Source: Pseudomonadota bacterium (GTDB lineage Bacteria; Chloroflexota; Ktedonobacteria; Ktedonobacterales; JACDGC01). From it: DNA of 6,528 nt. The DNA is taken from positions 1-6,528 of the forward strand of contig JAJPKG010000065.1 of assembly GCA_021323815.1 (NCBI GenBank), in the 5' to 3' direction. Of this stretch, positions 1-6,441 are shown piece by piece. The notes under the pieces were generated by a model that saw only the letters and a list, made by a program, of their open reading frames with translations, was not told where the DNA came from and made no database searches. Each line of letters starts with the position of its first letter. Within the stretch, counting starts at the first letter, position 1. Position numbers and translations under genes: made by a program.

Positions 1-1117
<1,117 letters not shown>

Positions 1118-1126
1118 AATCCCTTG

Positions 1127-1133
1127 CCTCCCT
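1127..1133 (-). promoter_or_regulatory. Shine-Dalgarno of ftsZ
   Basis: AGGGAGG on the minus strand ends 9 nt before the ATG at 1117. It is a near-perfect ribosome binding site and fixes the ftsZ start. No convincing -35/-10 pair for ftsZ was found between it and 1260. GTGACA occurs near 1190 (minus strand), but it is followed only by a poor -10. Confidence 0.8.
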
Positions 1134-1232
1134 GCGGCGGTGATCCTGCTTCTAAGATACGCCTCAAGCAAAATGAGCGCGATGCCAGATGATTGTCACC
1201 GCAAGAGAAGGTAGCAATGTGCCCACCATCTA

Positions 1233-1241
1233 TGCTATATT
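1233..1241 (+). promoter_or_regulatory. Candidate extended -10 promoter of the flavin oxidoreductase gene
   Basis: TGC-TATATT is an extended -10 (TGn plus TATATT, 5 of 6 to TATAAT). No good -35 lies at 16-19 nt upstream; the best is a TAGCAA-like hexamer. This fits an extended -10 promoter that does not need a strong -35. It would give a leader of roughly 55-60 nt containing the hairpin at 1254-1275. Inferred from sequence only. Confidence 0.45.
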
Positions 1242-1253
1242 TTTTGAAGTAAT

Positions 1254-1275
1254 AGGCGCGCCGCAGGGCGTGCCT
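1254..1275 (+). promoter_or_regulatory. Strong hairpin in the leader of the flavin oxidoreductase gene
   Basis: GGCGCGCC (1255-1262) pairs with GGCGTGCC (1267-1274) around the tetraloop GCAG, with one G-U wobble. A flanking A1254-T1275 pair makes the stem 9 bp. It is followed by a run of eight A residues (1280-1287) and then the Shine-Dalgarno of the next gene. No U-run follows on either strand, so it is not a typical intrinsic terminator. It could be an mRNA-stabilising 5' hairpin, a protein-binding leader or an operator. Confidence 0.5.
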
Positions 1276-1305
1276 TCTCAAAAAAAATCAGCAAGGTGAT
1301 GAAGC

Positions 1306-2445
1306 GTGACGATAGTTGAGCGTGAGAGAACCGGCGAAGTGGTGTCAAGCGCGGTTTCCCCTGCGCATTTAGGCGACAAAGTGCAATTGGGCAGCGTGCG
1401 CGTGCGCAACCGCATCATGGTGTCGCCGATGTGCCAATATTCGGTGGAAGCACGCGACGGGCGGGCGACCGAGTGGCATCTGGTGCATCTGGGGGCGCTG
1501 GCGCGTGGTGGAGCGGGCATTGTCTTCACCGAGGCGACGGCGGTGACGCCGGAAGGACGCATCAGCCCGCAAGACCTGGGCTTGTGGGAAGACGCGCAGA
1601 TCGCGCCGCTGGCGCGGATTACAGCGTTCATCAAGGAGCAAGGCGCGGTGCCGGGCATCCAACTCGCGCACGCGGGGCGCAAGGCCAGCACGGCACGTCC
1701 CTGGGAAGGCGGCCAGCCCCTCAGCTCTGCGCAGGGCGGCTGGCCGGTGGTGGGGCCGAGCGCCATCCCCTTTGCCGAGGGCTACCCCACGCCCCACGCG
1801 CTGACCGTTGGTGAGATCGACGACATCATTGCTGCCTTTGCCCAGAGCGCGGCCCGCGCCAGAGAAGCGGGCTTCGAGATCATCGAGATCCACGCCGCGC
1901 ACGGCTATCTGCTGCATGAATTCCTCTCGCCGGTCAGCAATGCGCGCACCGATGCCTATGGCGGCGCTTTTGCCAACCGCGCGCGCCTGGTGCGCGAGGT
2001 CGCCCGCGCCGTTCGCCAGGAATGGCCGCGCGAGCTGCCGCTGGTGGTGCGCGTCTCTGCGACGGATTGGTTGGAAGACGATCCCACGCGCCCAAGCTGG
2101 ACCCTGGACCAAACGGTGGAACTGGCTCGGCTCTTGAAAGAGGATGGTGTCGATTTCCTCGATTGTTCCAGCGGCGGCAATGTCGTGGGGGCCAAAATTC
2201 CCACCGGCCCTGGATATCAGGTGCCGTTCGCGGAGCGCGTGCGGCGCGAAGCAGGCATGCCCACCATCGCAGTTGGCGAGATCACCTCGCCGCAGCAAGC
2301 CGAGCAGATCGTGCGATCCGGTCAGGCAGATCTGGTGGCGCTGGGGCGCGAGTTGTTGCGCAATCCGCACTGGCCGCTGCTGGCGTTGGCCGAACTGCGA
2401 CAAGAGGCCGCATGGCCGGCACAATATGAGCGCGCGAAGAGATGA
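1306..2445 (+). CDS. NADH:flavin oxidoreductase, class III old yellow enzyme (YqjM/NamA/XenA-like)
   Basis: This is a cytoplasmic FMN enzyme that uses NAD(P)H to reduce activated C=C bonds of enals, enones, maleimides or nitro compounds. Seen: a 379-residue TIM-barrel protein. NRI (35-37) and SPMCQYS (40-46) carry C43 and Y45, matching the class III redox-tuning Cys and active-site Tyr. QLAHAGRK is at 119-126. HAAHGY (196-201) has the substrate-binding H196/H199 and Y201. HEFLSPVSNARTDAYGG is at 204-220, R249 is the FMN-contacting Arg, and GRELLRNP is near the C-terminus. The terminal QYER (373-376) supplies R376, equivalent to the arginine finger donated to the neighbouring subunit in YqjM. 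It is about 40 residues longer than YqjM (338), with a 20-residue N-terminal tail and a XenA-like loop after HAGRK (about 130-150). The GTG start is chosen because an in-frame TGA lies at 1300-1302 and AAGGTGAT lies just upstream. The physiological substrate is unknown; detoxification of electrophiles is the usual guess. DUF2277 follows 57 bp downstream. Confidence 0.95.
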   Translation: MTIVERERTGEVVSSAVSPAHLGDKVQLGSVRVRNRIMVSPMCQYSVEARDGRATEWHLVHLGALARGGAGIVFTEATAVTPEGRISPQDLGLWEDAQIAPLARITAFIKEQGAVPGIQLAHAGRKASTARPWEGGQPLSSAQGGWPVVGPSAIPFAEGYPTPHALTVGEIDDIIAAFAQSAARAREAGFEIIEIHAAHGYLLHEFLSPVSNARTDAYGGAFANRARLVREVARAVRQEWPRELPLVVRVSATDWLEDDPTRPSWTLDQTVELARLLKEDGVDFLDCSSGGNVVGAKIPTGPGYQVPFAERVRREAGMPTIAVGEITSPQQAEQIVRSGQADLVALGRELLRNPHWPLLALAELRQEAAWPAQYERAKR

Positions 2446-2454
2446 TGCCCCCGG

Positions 2455-2483
2455 CCCCCTCCCCAGCTTTGCTGGAGAGGGGG
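2455..2483. repeat. C/G-rich hairpin between the oxidoreductase and DUF2277 genes
   Basis: CCCCCTCCCCAGC (2455-2467) pairs with GCTGGAGAGGGGG (2471-2483) around a TTT loop. It is a 13-bp stem with a single C-A mismatch. It lies 9 nt after the stop of the oxidoreductase gene. No T-run follows on the plus strand, so it is a poor intrinsic terminator. The composition resembles short palindromic intergenic elements that occur in many copies in some bacterial genomes; only one copy is in this window. Its 3' arm contains GGAG-type sequence, so it may also affect initiation of the next gene. Confidence 0.55.
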
Positions 2484-2502
2484 AGAGAGAAAGTCGAAGG
2501 AT

Positions 2503-2772
2503 ATGTGCCGGAATATCAAATCGTTGGCCAACCTTGAGCCGCCGGCGACGGAAGAAGAGATCCGCGCGGCGGCGCTGCAATATGTGCGCAAGGTGAGCGG
2601 CGTCAACAAACCCTCAAAGGCGAATGAGGCCGCGTTCCTAGCGGCGGTGGAGGCAGTTACCACTGCTTCCACAACGCTGCTCGCCTTGCTGAAGACAAAC
2701 GCGCCACCGAAAAACCGCGAAGAAGAAGCGGCCAAAGCAAAGGCCCGCAGCGCGAAACGGTTTGACCGCTAG
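2503..2772 (+). CDS. DUF2277 family protein
   Basis: This is a small 89-residue protein of unknown function. The N-terminus MCRNIKSL, the following EPPATEEEIRAAALQYVRKVSG, and the basic tail with NAPPKNREEEAAKAKARSAKRF match the DUF2277 pattern as I recall it; no search was possible. It looks soluble and mainly helical, with no signal peptide or membrane segment. The C-terminal third is a charged Lys/Arg/Glu helix (about 66-87). C2 directly follows the initiator Met, so Met removal would expose an N-terminal Cys; this appears conserved in the family, but its role is not known. The ATG at 2503 is chosen because it gives the family N-terminus. Its spacing is odd: GAAGG ends only 2 nt before the ATG, and the stronger purine run 2479-2489 lies 13 nt or more away. 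It is co-directional with the flavin oxidoreductase and probably readable from the same transcript. Confidence 0.85.
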   Translation: MCRNIKSLANLEPPATEEEIRAAALQYVRKVSGVNKPSKANEAAFLAAVEAVTTASTTLLALLKTNAPPKNREEEAAKAKARSAKRFDR

Positions 2773-2892
2773 CGGCGTGAAAATCAATGGAATGGACCAT
2801 GCTGGTGTCTGCATTAGTCAGGGTATGTAACCGCAAAATGAACTGTTTGCCCCTAGCGCACCCGCAGGAGTGCTCCTTTGACGAGCAATAAT
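2773..2892. other. Gap between convergent genes, no clear terminator
   Basis: These 120 bp separate the DUF2277 stop from the stop of the minus-strand ATPase. I see only weak short inverted repeats (for example AGGAG/CTCCT around 2866-2877 with a 2-nt loop). No hairpin with a U-run was seen on either strand. No coding potential was seen. Confidence 0.5.
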
Positions 2893-5601
2893 CTAACGAC
2901 GATAGGGCAAATGCTCATCCAGAATATCAGTCACCACCTGCTCGATTGGGATGTTTGTTCCTCGCGTGAACAGCGTGACGAATGTTTCAGTGTCCAGTTG
3001 CAGATGCGCCAAAGCCCGCAATTGGTCAACATCCTGCTGATGGAAAGGATTCCGTTGCATGCCAGATGCTGTCATGCAGGCGTCAGCGGCACCAAAAAGC
3101 TGAATGGCTTGGTGCAGGTGACTCTGTGCCAGAAGCCCGGCGAATCCCGCGACACATTCCGCCATCCCCCGGCGGTCTCCCACCTGGTGAAAAAGCCGCA
3201 AAGCATGCAAAAAGCAATCGCGCGATTGGGATATTTTTTCCAGATGGCGGAAGGCATGCCCCAGATTTTGCAGATAGAGGCCACGCCACCCTGCTGGTCC
3301 ATCTTCGCCGATAAGTGCCAGGCTTTCTTGATAATGGTACGCGGCCTCAGCATATTGTCCTTGTATCCGCGCGAGATTTCCCAGGTTGTTTGATGTCAAC
3401 GAAAGATATCTTGTGCTGCCTAATTTCTGCCAGATACGCCTGCTTTCTTCGATTCTTGAGAGGGCCGTCGCTTCATCACGTTCGCGGATGGCATATATCG
3501 CCAGACCGTGGAGCGCCAGGGCGATATATGGCATATCGTCCGCTTCTCGCGCTGCGCTCAGTGTTTGCTCAGTCAATCGGCGCGCCGCGGAAAAATCTCC
3601 CTGTTCCGAGGCAACCACTGCCAGACCTTGCAGGGCGCGGCACATGCCGCGAAGATCACGCAATTCCTGGCAAATGCTTAAACTTTCTTCGTTTTGCTGC
3701 TGGCTGAGCAGTAAATTTCCCAGTCCCCAATTGCACAATGCCGCGCCGGTGAGCGCCGTCGCGCGACCCGACGTGCGATGCGCAGGCGAAGCTCGCTGAA
3801 GAAGGCTTTCGAGCCATGCACAACCTTCCGCGCGCCCACCACTCTCGAACCAAAACATTTGCAGTGCGCCGCCGAGGTGTAAGGCAAGCTCCACATTCCC
3901 GGAATCCCGCGCCCAGGCCAGTGCCCCGCGCAGGTTATCCACTTCATCATACAGCCGGCGCAACCATGTTGCCTGGTCAGCTCCCCAGTGCGCCGTTTCA
4001 AACTGTTGCGCCAGGCGCAGGTAATACAGCGCATGTCGCCGCTGAACACGTTCGCCAAGCTCAGGGAACTTGGCCAATTGTTCCCGCGCAAATTCATGGA
4101 TGATTCTCAACATGCTCAATCGCGGTTCGTCATCCATCACGTCTTGCACCACGATCAGGCTTTTTTCAATCAAGGACGAGATGCCGTCCATCAGTGGCGC
4201 TCCGGCGCATTCGCACACGACTTCAGCCGCCTCATACGTCCAACCGCCGACAAAGCAACTGAGTTGAGCAAAGATTTGTTGCTCATGTGGTGACAGCAAC
4301 CGAAAACTCCATTCAATGGCATGGTAAAGCGTTTGCTGGCGCGCGGCTGCGTCTCGCCCGCCAGAGCCTAACACGTGGAGTGCAGATCTCTGGCGATGCA
4401 GCGGATCGTTCTGAGGCAGTTCGTGCGTGATGCGGCGCAACAGCGCGCGCGGCGAAAACAGCCGGCAGCGCGCCGCAGCAAGCTCGATTGCCAGGGGCAA
4501 ACCGTCCAGCATCTGGCAGAGAGCGAGGATGTCCGGGGCATTTTGCTCTGTAAGACGGAAATGTCGATGTGCCGCCTGCGCGCGATCAACATATAAGCGA
4601 ACGGCTTCAGAGCGCGAGATCTCCTCAATAGACCCTGTCGCGCCAGATTGCAAGGCGTCCAGCGGTGGGATGAATCGCTCGTGTTCGCCTGCCAGGCGAA
4701 GGGATGCCCGGCTGGTGACAAGCATGTGCAGACGCGGACAAGCCGTCAAGAGGCGCGAAAGAACCGGGGTAGCATCGAGGACATGCTCAAAATTATCCAG
4801 CACAAGCAGCATCGATCGCTCAGCGATCATCGTTTCCACCGATTCAAGCAAAGAAACATTGGGATGTTCCATCAGCCCCATTCGTTGAGCGATAGCGCGA
4901 ATCACCATGTCTGGTGCGGCAAGATCAGCGAGCGGCACAAAGAGAATGCCATCACGAAAAACGCCATTCCGCGTATCATCTTGTTGTTGTAACGCATGCG
5001 CGGCATGCAGCGCTAACCGCGTTTTTCCGCTGCCAGGCGCGCCGGTGAGCGTGAGCAAACGGACGTTGGAAACTATGTCAAGAATTTCTGCCAGCAAGTC
5101 TTCACGTCCGATAAAACTGGTTAAAGGAAGCGACACATGCTTGGCCGCTAACAGCGATTGGGTCAATGAAACAGGCAATGATGGAACAGCACGCGGGCGT
5201 GAATCGCACAGAAACGAGGTTACAGCATCTAATGCTTGTCGATGCTCCCTGGTATATTGACGACGGCTGATGGCAAGTTTATCCAAGATTGCATCGATGT
5301 CAAGCCCTTCTACATAGCGCGATGTCAACAGGTCAAATCGCCGGGCGGCTTTGACATCCGGGGAATCACCTGAGGGTTGTAGCGCAGCCACGGCTTCTAA
5401 AAGGACCCGTTGGAGGACTTTGCCCCGGCTTCCCGTTTCCGTTTTTGCTTCAACGAGTAACTGAGCAAGTGGATGGGTTTGCAGCGCGAAAGGATCATGG
5501 AGGTGCCGCAACGCGTCACGTACCAGTTGGACCAAGCGATCCGGCGGAGGAACCTGGGTCGTTGCTGCGGTTGAGGAAGGGTAAGGCATGACAGGTTCCA
5601 T
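2893..5601 (-). CDS. STAND-type (AfsR/NB-ARC-like) signal-transduction ATPase with TPR repeats
   Basis: A large 902-residue cytoplasmic ATPase of the predicted-ATPase/transcriptional-activator class (COG3903-like). Seen: residues 1-150 hold a helical region, ending in a possible helix-turn-helix (about 88-130, with RYVEGLDIDAILDKLAISRRQ). The family linker PLTSFIGRE is at 159-167. Walker A GAPGSGKT is at 187-194, Walker B LLVLDNFEH at 265-273, the sensor-like LVTSR at 294-298, and GLPLAIELAAAR at 367-378. A winged-helix-like segment spans about 420-520 (WSFRLLSPHEQQIFAQLSCF), then TPR-like helical pairs run from about 545 to 830. No C-terminal LuxR HTH and no N-terminal BTAD/OmpR domain is visible. 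Known for the class: ATP-dependent switching, with the TPRs sensing a ligand or partner. The ATG at 5601 is preferred: AGGGGAG lies 9 nt upstream and a TATAAT promoter sits between it and the upstream TTG at 5664. It is divergent from the doxX-like gene, which is the likeliest target. The ligand is unknown. The coding sequence looks less GC-rich than ftsZ or the oxidoreductase. Confidence 0.9.
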   Translation of the reverse strand: MEPVMPYPSSTAATTQVPPPDRLVQLVRDALRHLHDPFALQTHPLAQLLVEAKTETGSRGKVLQRVLLEAVAALQPSGDSPDVKAARRFDLLTSRYVEGLDIDAILDKLAISRRQYTREHRQALDAVTSFLCDSRPRAVPSLPVSLTQSLLAAKHVSLPLTSFIGREDLLAEILDIVSNVRLLTLTGAPGSGKTRLALHAAHALQQQDDTRNGVFRDGILFVPLADLAAPDMVIRAIAQRMGLMEHPNVSLLESVETMIAERSMLLVLDNFEHVLDATPVLSRLLTACPRLHMLVTSRASLRLAGEHERFIPPLDALQSGATGSIEEISRSEAVRLYVDRAQAAHRHFRLTEQNAPDILALCQMLDGLPLAIELAAARCRLFSPRALLRRITHELPQNDPLHRQRSALHVLGSGGRDAAARQQTLYHAIEWSFRLLSPHEQQIFAQLSCFVGGWTYEAAEVVCECAGAPLMDGISSLIEKSLIVVQDVMDDEPRLSMLRIIHEFAREQLAKFPELGERVQRRHALYYLRLAQQFETAHWGADQATWLRRLYDEVDNLRGALAWARDSGNVELALHLGGALQMFWFESGGRAEGCAWLESLLQRASPAHRTSGRATALTGAALCNWGLGNLLLSQQQNEESLSICQELRDLRGMCRALQGLAVVASEQGDFSAARRLTEQTLSAAREADDMPYIALALHGLAIYAIRERDEATALSRIEESRRIWQKLGSTRYLSLTSNNLGNLARIQGQYAEAAYHYQESLALIGEDGPAGWRGLYLQNLGHAFRHLEKISQSRDCFLHALRLFHQVGDRRGMAECVAGFAGLLAQSHLHQAIQLFGAADACMTASGMQRNPFHQQDVDQLRALAHLQLDTETFVTLFTRGTNIPIEQVVTDILDEHLPYRR

Positions 5602-5610
5602 GTGCTTGCT

Positions 5611-5617
5611 CTCCCCT
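5611..5617 (-). promoter_or_regulatory. Shine-Dalgarno deciding the ATPase start
   Basis: AGGGGAG on the minus strand ends 9 nt before the ATG at 5601. It supports that start over the in-frame TTG at 5664, which has no ribosome binding site and lies upstream of the -10 box. Confidence 0.75.
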
Positions 5618-5640
5618 TTTCTCCGACCGTATTGGGAAAA

Positions 5641-5670
5641 ATTATAACATTGGCTTTTGCGCAAAGTCCA
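5641..5670 (-). promoter_or_regulatory. Sigma-70-like promoter of the ATPase gene
   Basis: On the minus strand a perfect TATAAT (5646-5641) is preceded by an 18-nt spacer and TGGACT (5670-5665, 4 of 6 to TTGACA). The predicted transcript would start near 5634, giving a leader of about 33 nt that contains the AGGGGAG ribosome binding site. This is the best promoter in the window. Confidence 0.65.
5651..5670. promoter_or_regulatory. 20-bp imperfect palindrome, candidate operator
   Basis: TGGCTTTTGCGCAAAGTCCA is symmetrical except at two positions per half: TGGnnTTTGC/GCAAAnnCCA, with a perfect 10-bp core TTTGCGCAAA (5656-5665). It exactly covers the -35 hexamer and most of the spacer of the ATPase promoter, so a dimer bound here would block it. 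Whether the ATPase itself or another regulator binds is not visible. Confidence 0.5.
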
Positions 5671-5701
5671 CGCTTGGGCTGCCGCGTGGTGGCCTTTTCT
5701 T

Positions 5702-5716
5702 GGCCTTTTTCAGGCC
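5702..5716. repeat. Short inverted repeat GGCCT-N5-AGGCC
   Basis: GGCCT (5702-5706) and AGGCC (5712-5716) flank TTTTC. The left arm is also the second copy of a tandem TGGCCTTTT (5690-5698 and 5701-5709). A related TGGCTTTT starts the palindrome at 5651. The repeats are short and may be chance, but three similar T-tract motifs sit in one intergenic region. Confidence 0.3.
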
Positions 5717-5758
5717 GAAATCAACTTTCGCTCCGATGTCTGATGCTGCATGCTACAT

Positions 5759-5779
5759 CACAGAGAATCGTTCTCAGTG
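5759..5779. promoter_or_regulatory. 21-bp dyad upstream of the doxX-like gene, candidate operator
   Basis: The arms CACAGAGAA (5759-5767) and TTCTCAGTG (5771-5779) flank TCG and pair at 8 of 9 positions. The core 5762-5776 matches the 7-1-7 Fur box (TGATAATnATTATCA) at 10 of 14 positions, so a Fur/PerR-type regulator is possible; this is weak evidence. It lies 58 bp before the doxX-like ATG. I could not assign a convincing -35/-10 pair to doxX. Confidence 0.4.
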
Positions 5780-5837
5780 CTGTCATGCACTCATTTGCCG
5801 CGCGATGTGTGCGGAAGGTACAAGAAAGGGATCCAAC

Positions 5838-6206
5838 ATGAACATTGTTATCTCTGTGTTACAGGTACTGCTGGGATTATTTTTTCTTGCAGCAGGCGGC
5901 AGCAAGATTGCTGGCGTGGAAACCCAGGTCAAGAACTTTGAGCATTGGCAGCTTCCCCAGGCATTTCGCCCGGTTGTCGGTGGCGTGGAGGTTCTTGGCA
6001 GTCTGGGTTTGCTGGTTGGTGTAGCGTTGCCGTGGTTCACTGCCATGGCTGGTTTATGGTTGGCTGCGGTCATGATTGGCGCATTGTTCACCCACGCGCG
6101 CATCCGCGATGCTGCTAACCATTTTATGATGCCCATTGTGTTGTTGGGGCTAGCCGTGCTGGTTACCGTATTCCGCTGGGCAGCTTTTACTGCTCATTTT
6201 GCATAA
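5838..6206 (+). CDS. DoxX-like integral membrane protein
   Basis: A 122-residue protein with four predicted membrane helices at about 3-20, 46-64, 66-86 and 97-113. It has the DoxX/DoxX_2 layout: GGSKI (20-24) at the end of helix 1, GGVEVLGSLGLL (48-59) in helix 2, and a basic HARIRD loop (86-91) between helices 3 and 4. Known for the family: small membrane proteins linked to quinone or thiosulfate metabolism and to oxidative or electrophile stress. The biochemical role of this member is unknown. The ATG at 5838 is chosen because AAAGGG lies 7 nt upstream and the helix 1 hydrophobic run begins right after it. The reading frame is open further upstream to 5700, but that part has no membrane character and no ribosome binding site. 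It is divergent from the STAND ATPase (236 bp between start codons), which makes it a candidate target, and convergent with the small gene on its right. Confidence 0.88.
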   Translation: MNIVISVLQVLLGLFFLAAGGSKIAGVETQVKNFEHWQLPQAFRPVVGGVEVLGSLGLLVGVALPWFTAMAGLWLAAVMIGALFTHARIRDAANHFMMPIVLLGLAVLVTVFRWAAFTAHFA

Positions 6207-6217
6207 CGACACTGTAA

Positions 6218-6230
6218 CTCCACTTTGGAG
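6218..6230. terminator. Weak hairpin between convergent genes
   Basis: CTCCA (6218-6222) and TGGAG (6226-6230) flank CTT, in the 26-bp gap between the doxX stop and the stop of the minus-strand small gene. An alternative 7-bp stem, CATCACC/GGTGATG (6231-6237 with 6246-6252), overlaps the end of the small gene. Neither has a U-run. A bidirectional terminator is possible but not shown. Confidence 0.25.
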
Positions 6231-6232
6231 CA

Positions 6233-6430
6233 TCACCCCATCTTCGGTGATGGGTCCGGCCCCATCGCGCGCAGGCTGCGTTCGATGTCGCGCAGCTTGT
6301 CCGCCAGTGCCTCGCGCTCCTCAGAGGTGCGGGCGTCGGCCAGCAGTTCTTGTGTGGCATGCCGCTCGCTTTCCAGCAACGAGCGGCGCAATTGCCAGCG
6401 CATGATGGCGTGGGGCAATGGCTGTGACAT
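6233..6430 (-). CDS. Small hypothetical charged helical protein (65 aa)
   Basis: I do not recognise a family. The 65 residues have no signal peptide, membrane segment or cysteine. From about residue 10 to 56 the composition (Arg, Glu, Leu, Ala) and spacing suggest amphipathic helices, possibly a short coiled coil (TSEEREALADKLRDIERSL, about 35-53). The ATG at 6430 is 11 nt after the stop of the upstream receiver-domain gene, which supports a real, co-transcribed gene. The ribosome binding site is poor (no AGGAGG-like run), so translational coupling is likely if it is expressed. M10 (6403) is an alternative start without a better site. The context suggests, but does not show, a partner or modulator of the two-component protein upstream. 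Confidence 0.55.
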   Translation of the reverse strand: MSQPLPHAIMRWQLRRSLLESERHATQELLADARTSEEREALADKLRDIERSLRAMGPDPSPKMG

Positions 6431-6441
6431 AGGAAACTGCT

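Noticed and set aside
1255..1287. Intrinsic terminator at the hairpin before the oxidoreductase gene
   Set aside because: The stem is strong, but it is followed by an A-run on the plus strand, and no U-run follows on the minus strand. It lies between divergent genes where no terminator is needed.
1369..2580. 403-codon minus-strand open frame opposite the oxidoreductase
   Set aside because: The plus-strand protein is a complete old yellow enzyme. The antisense translation has no recognisable motif and runs through the intergenic hairpin into DUF2277.
2878..3393. Plus-strand open frame opposite the 3' end of the ATPase gene
   Set aside because: It is a shadow of the TPR-encoding region, with no ribosome binding site and no protein-family features.
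2893..5601. Anti-phage Avs-type STAND defence protein
   Set aside because: The ATPase matches the AfsR/COG3903-like regulator class. No nuclease, protease or other effector domain is visible, and no defence genes are nearby.
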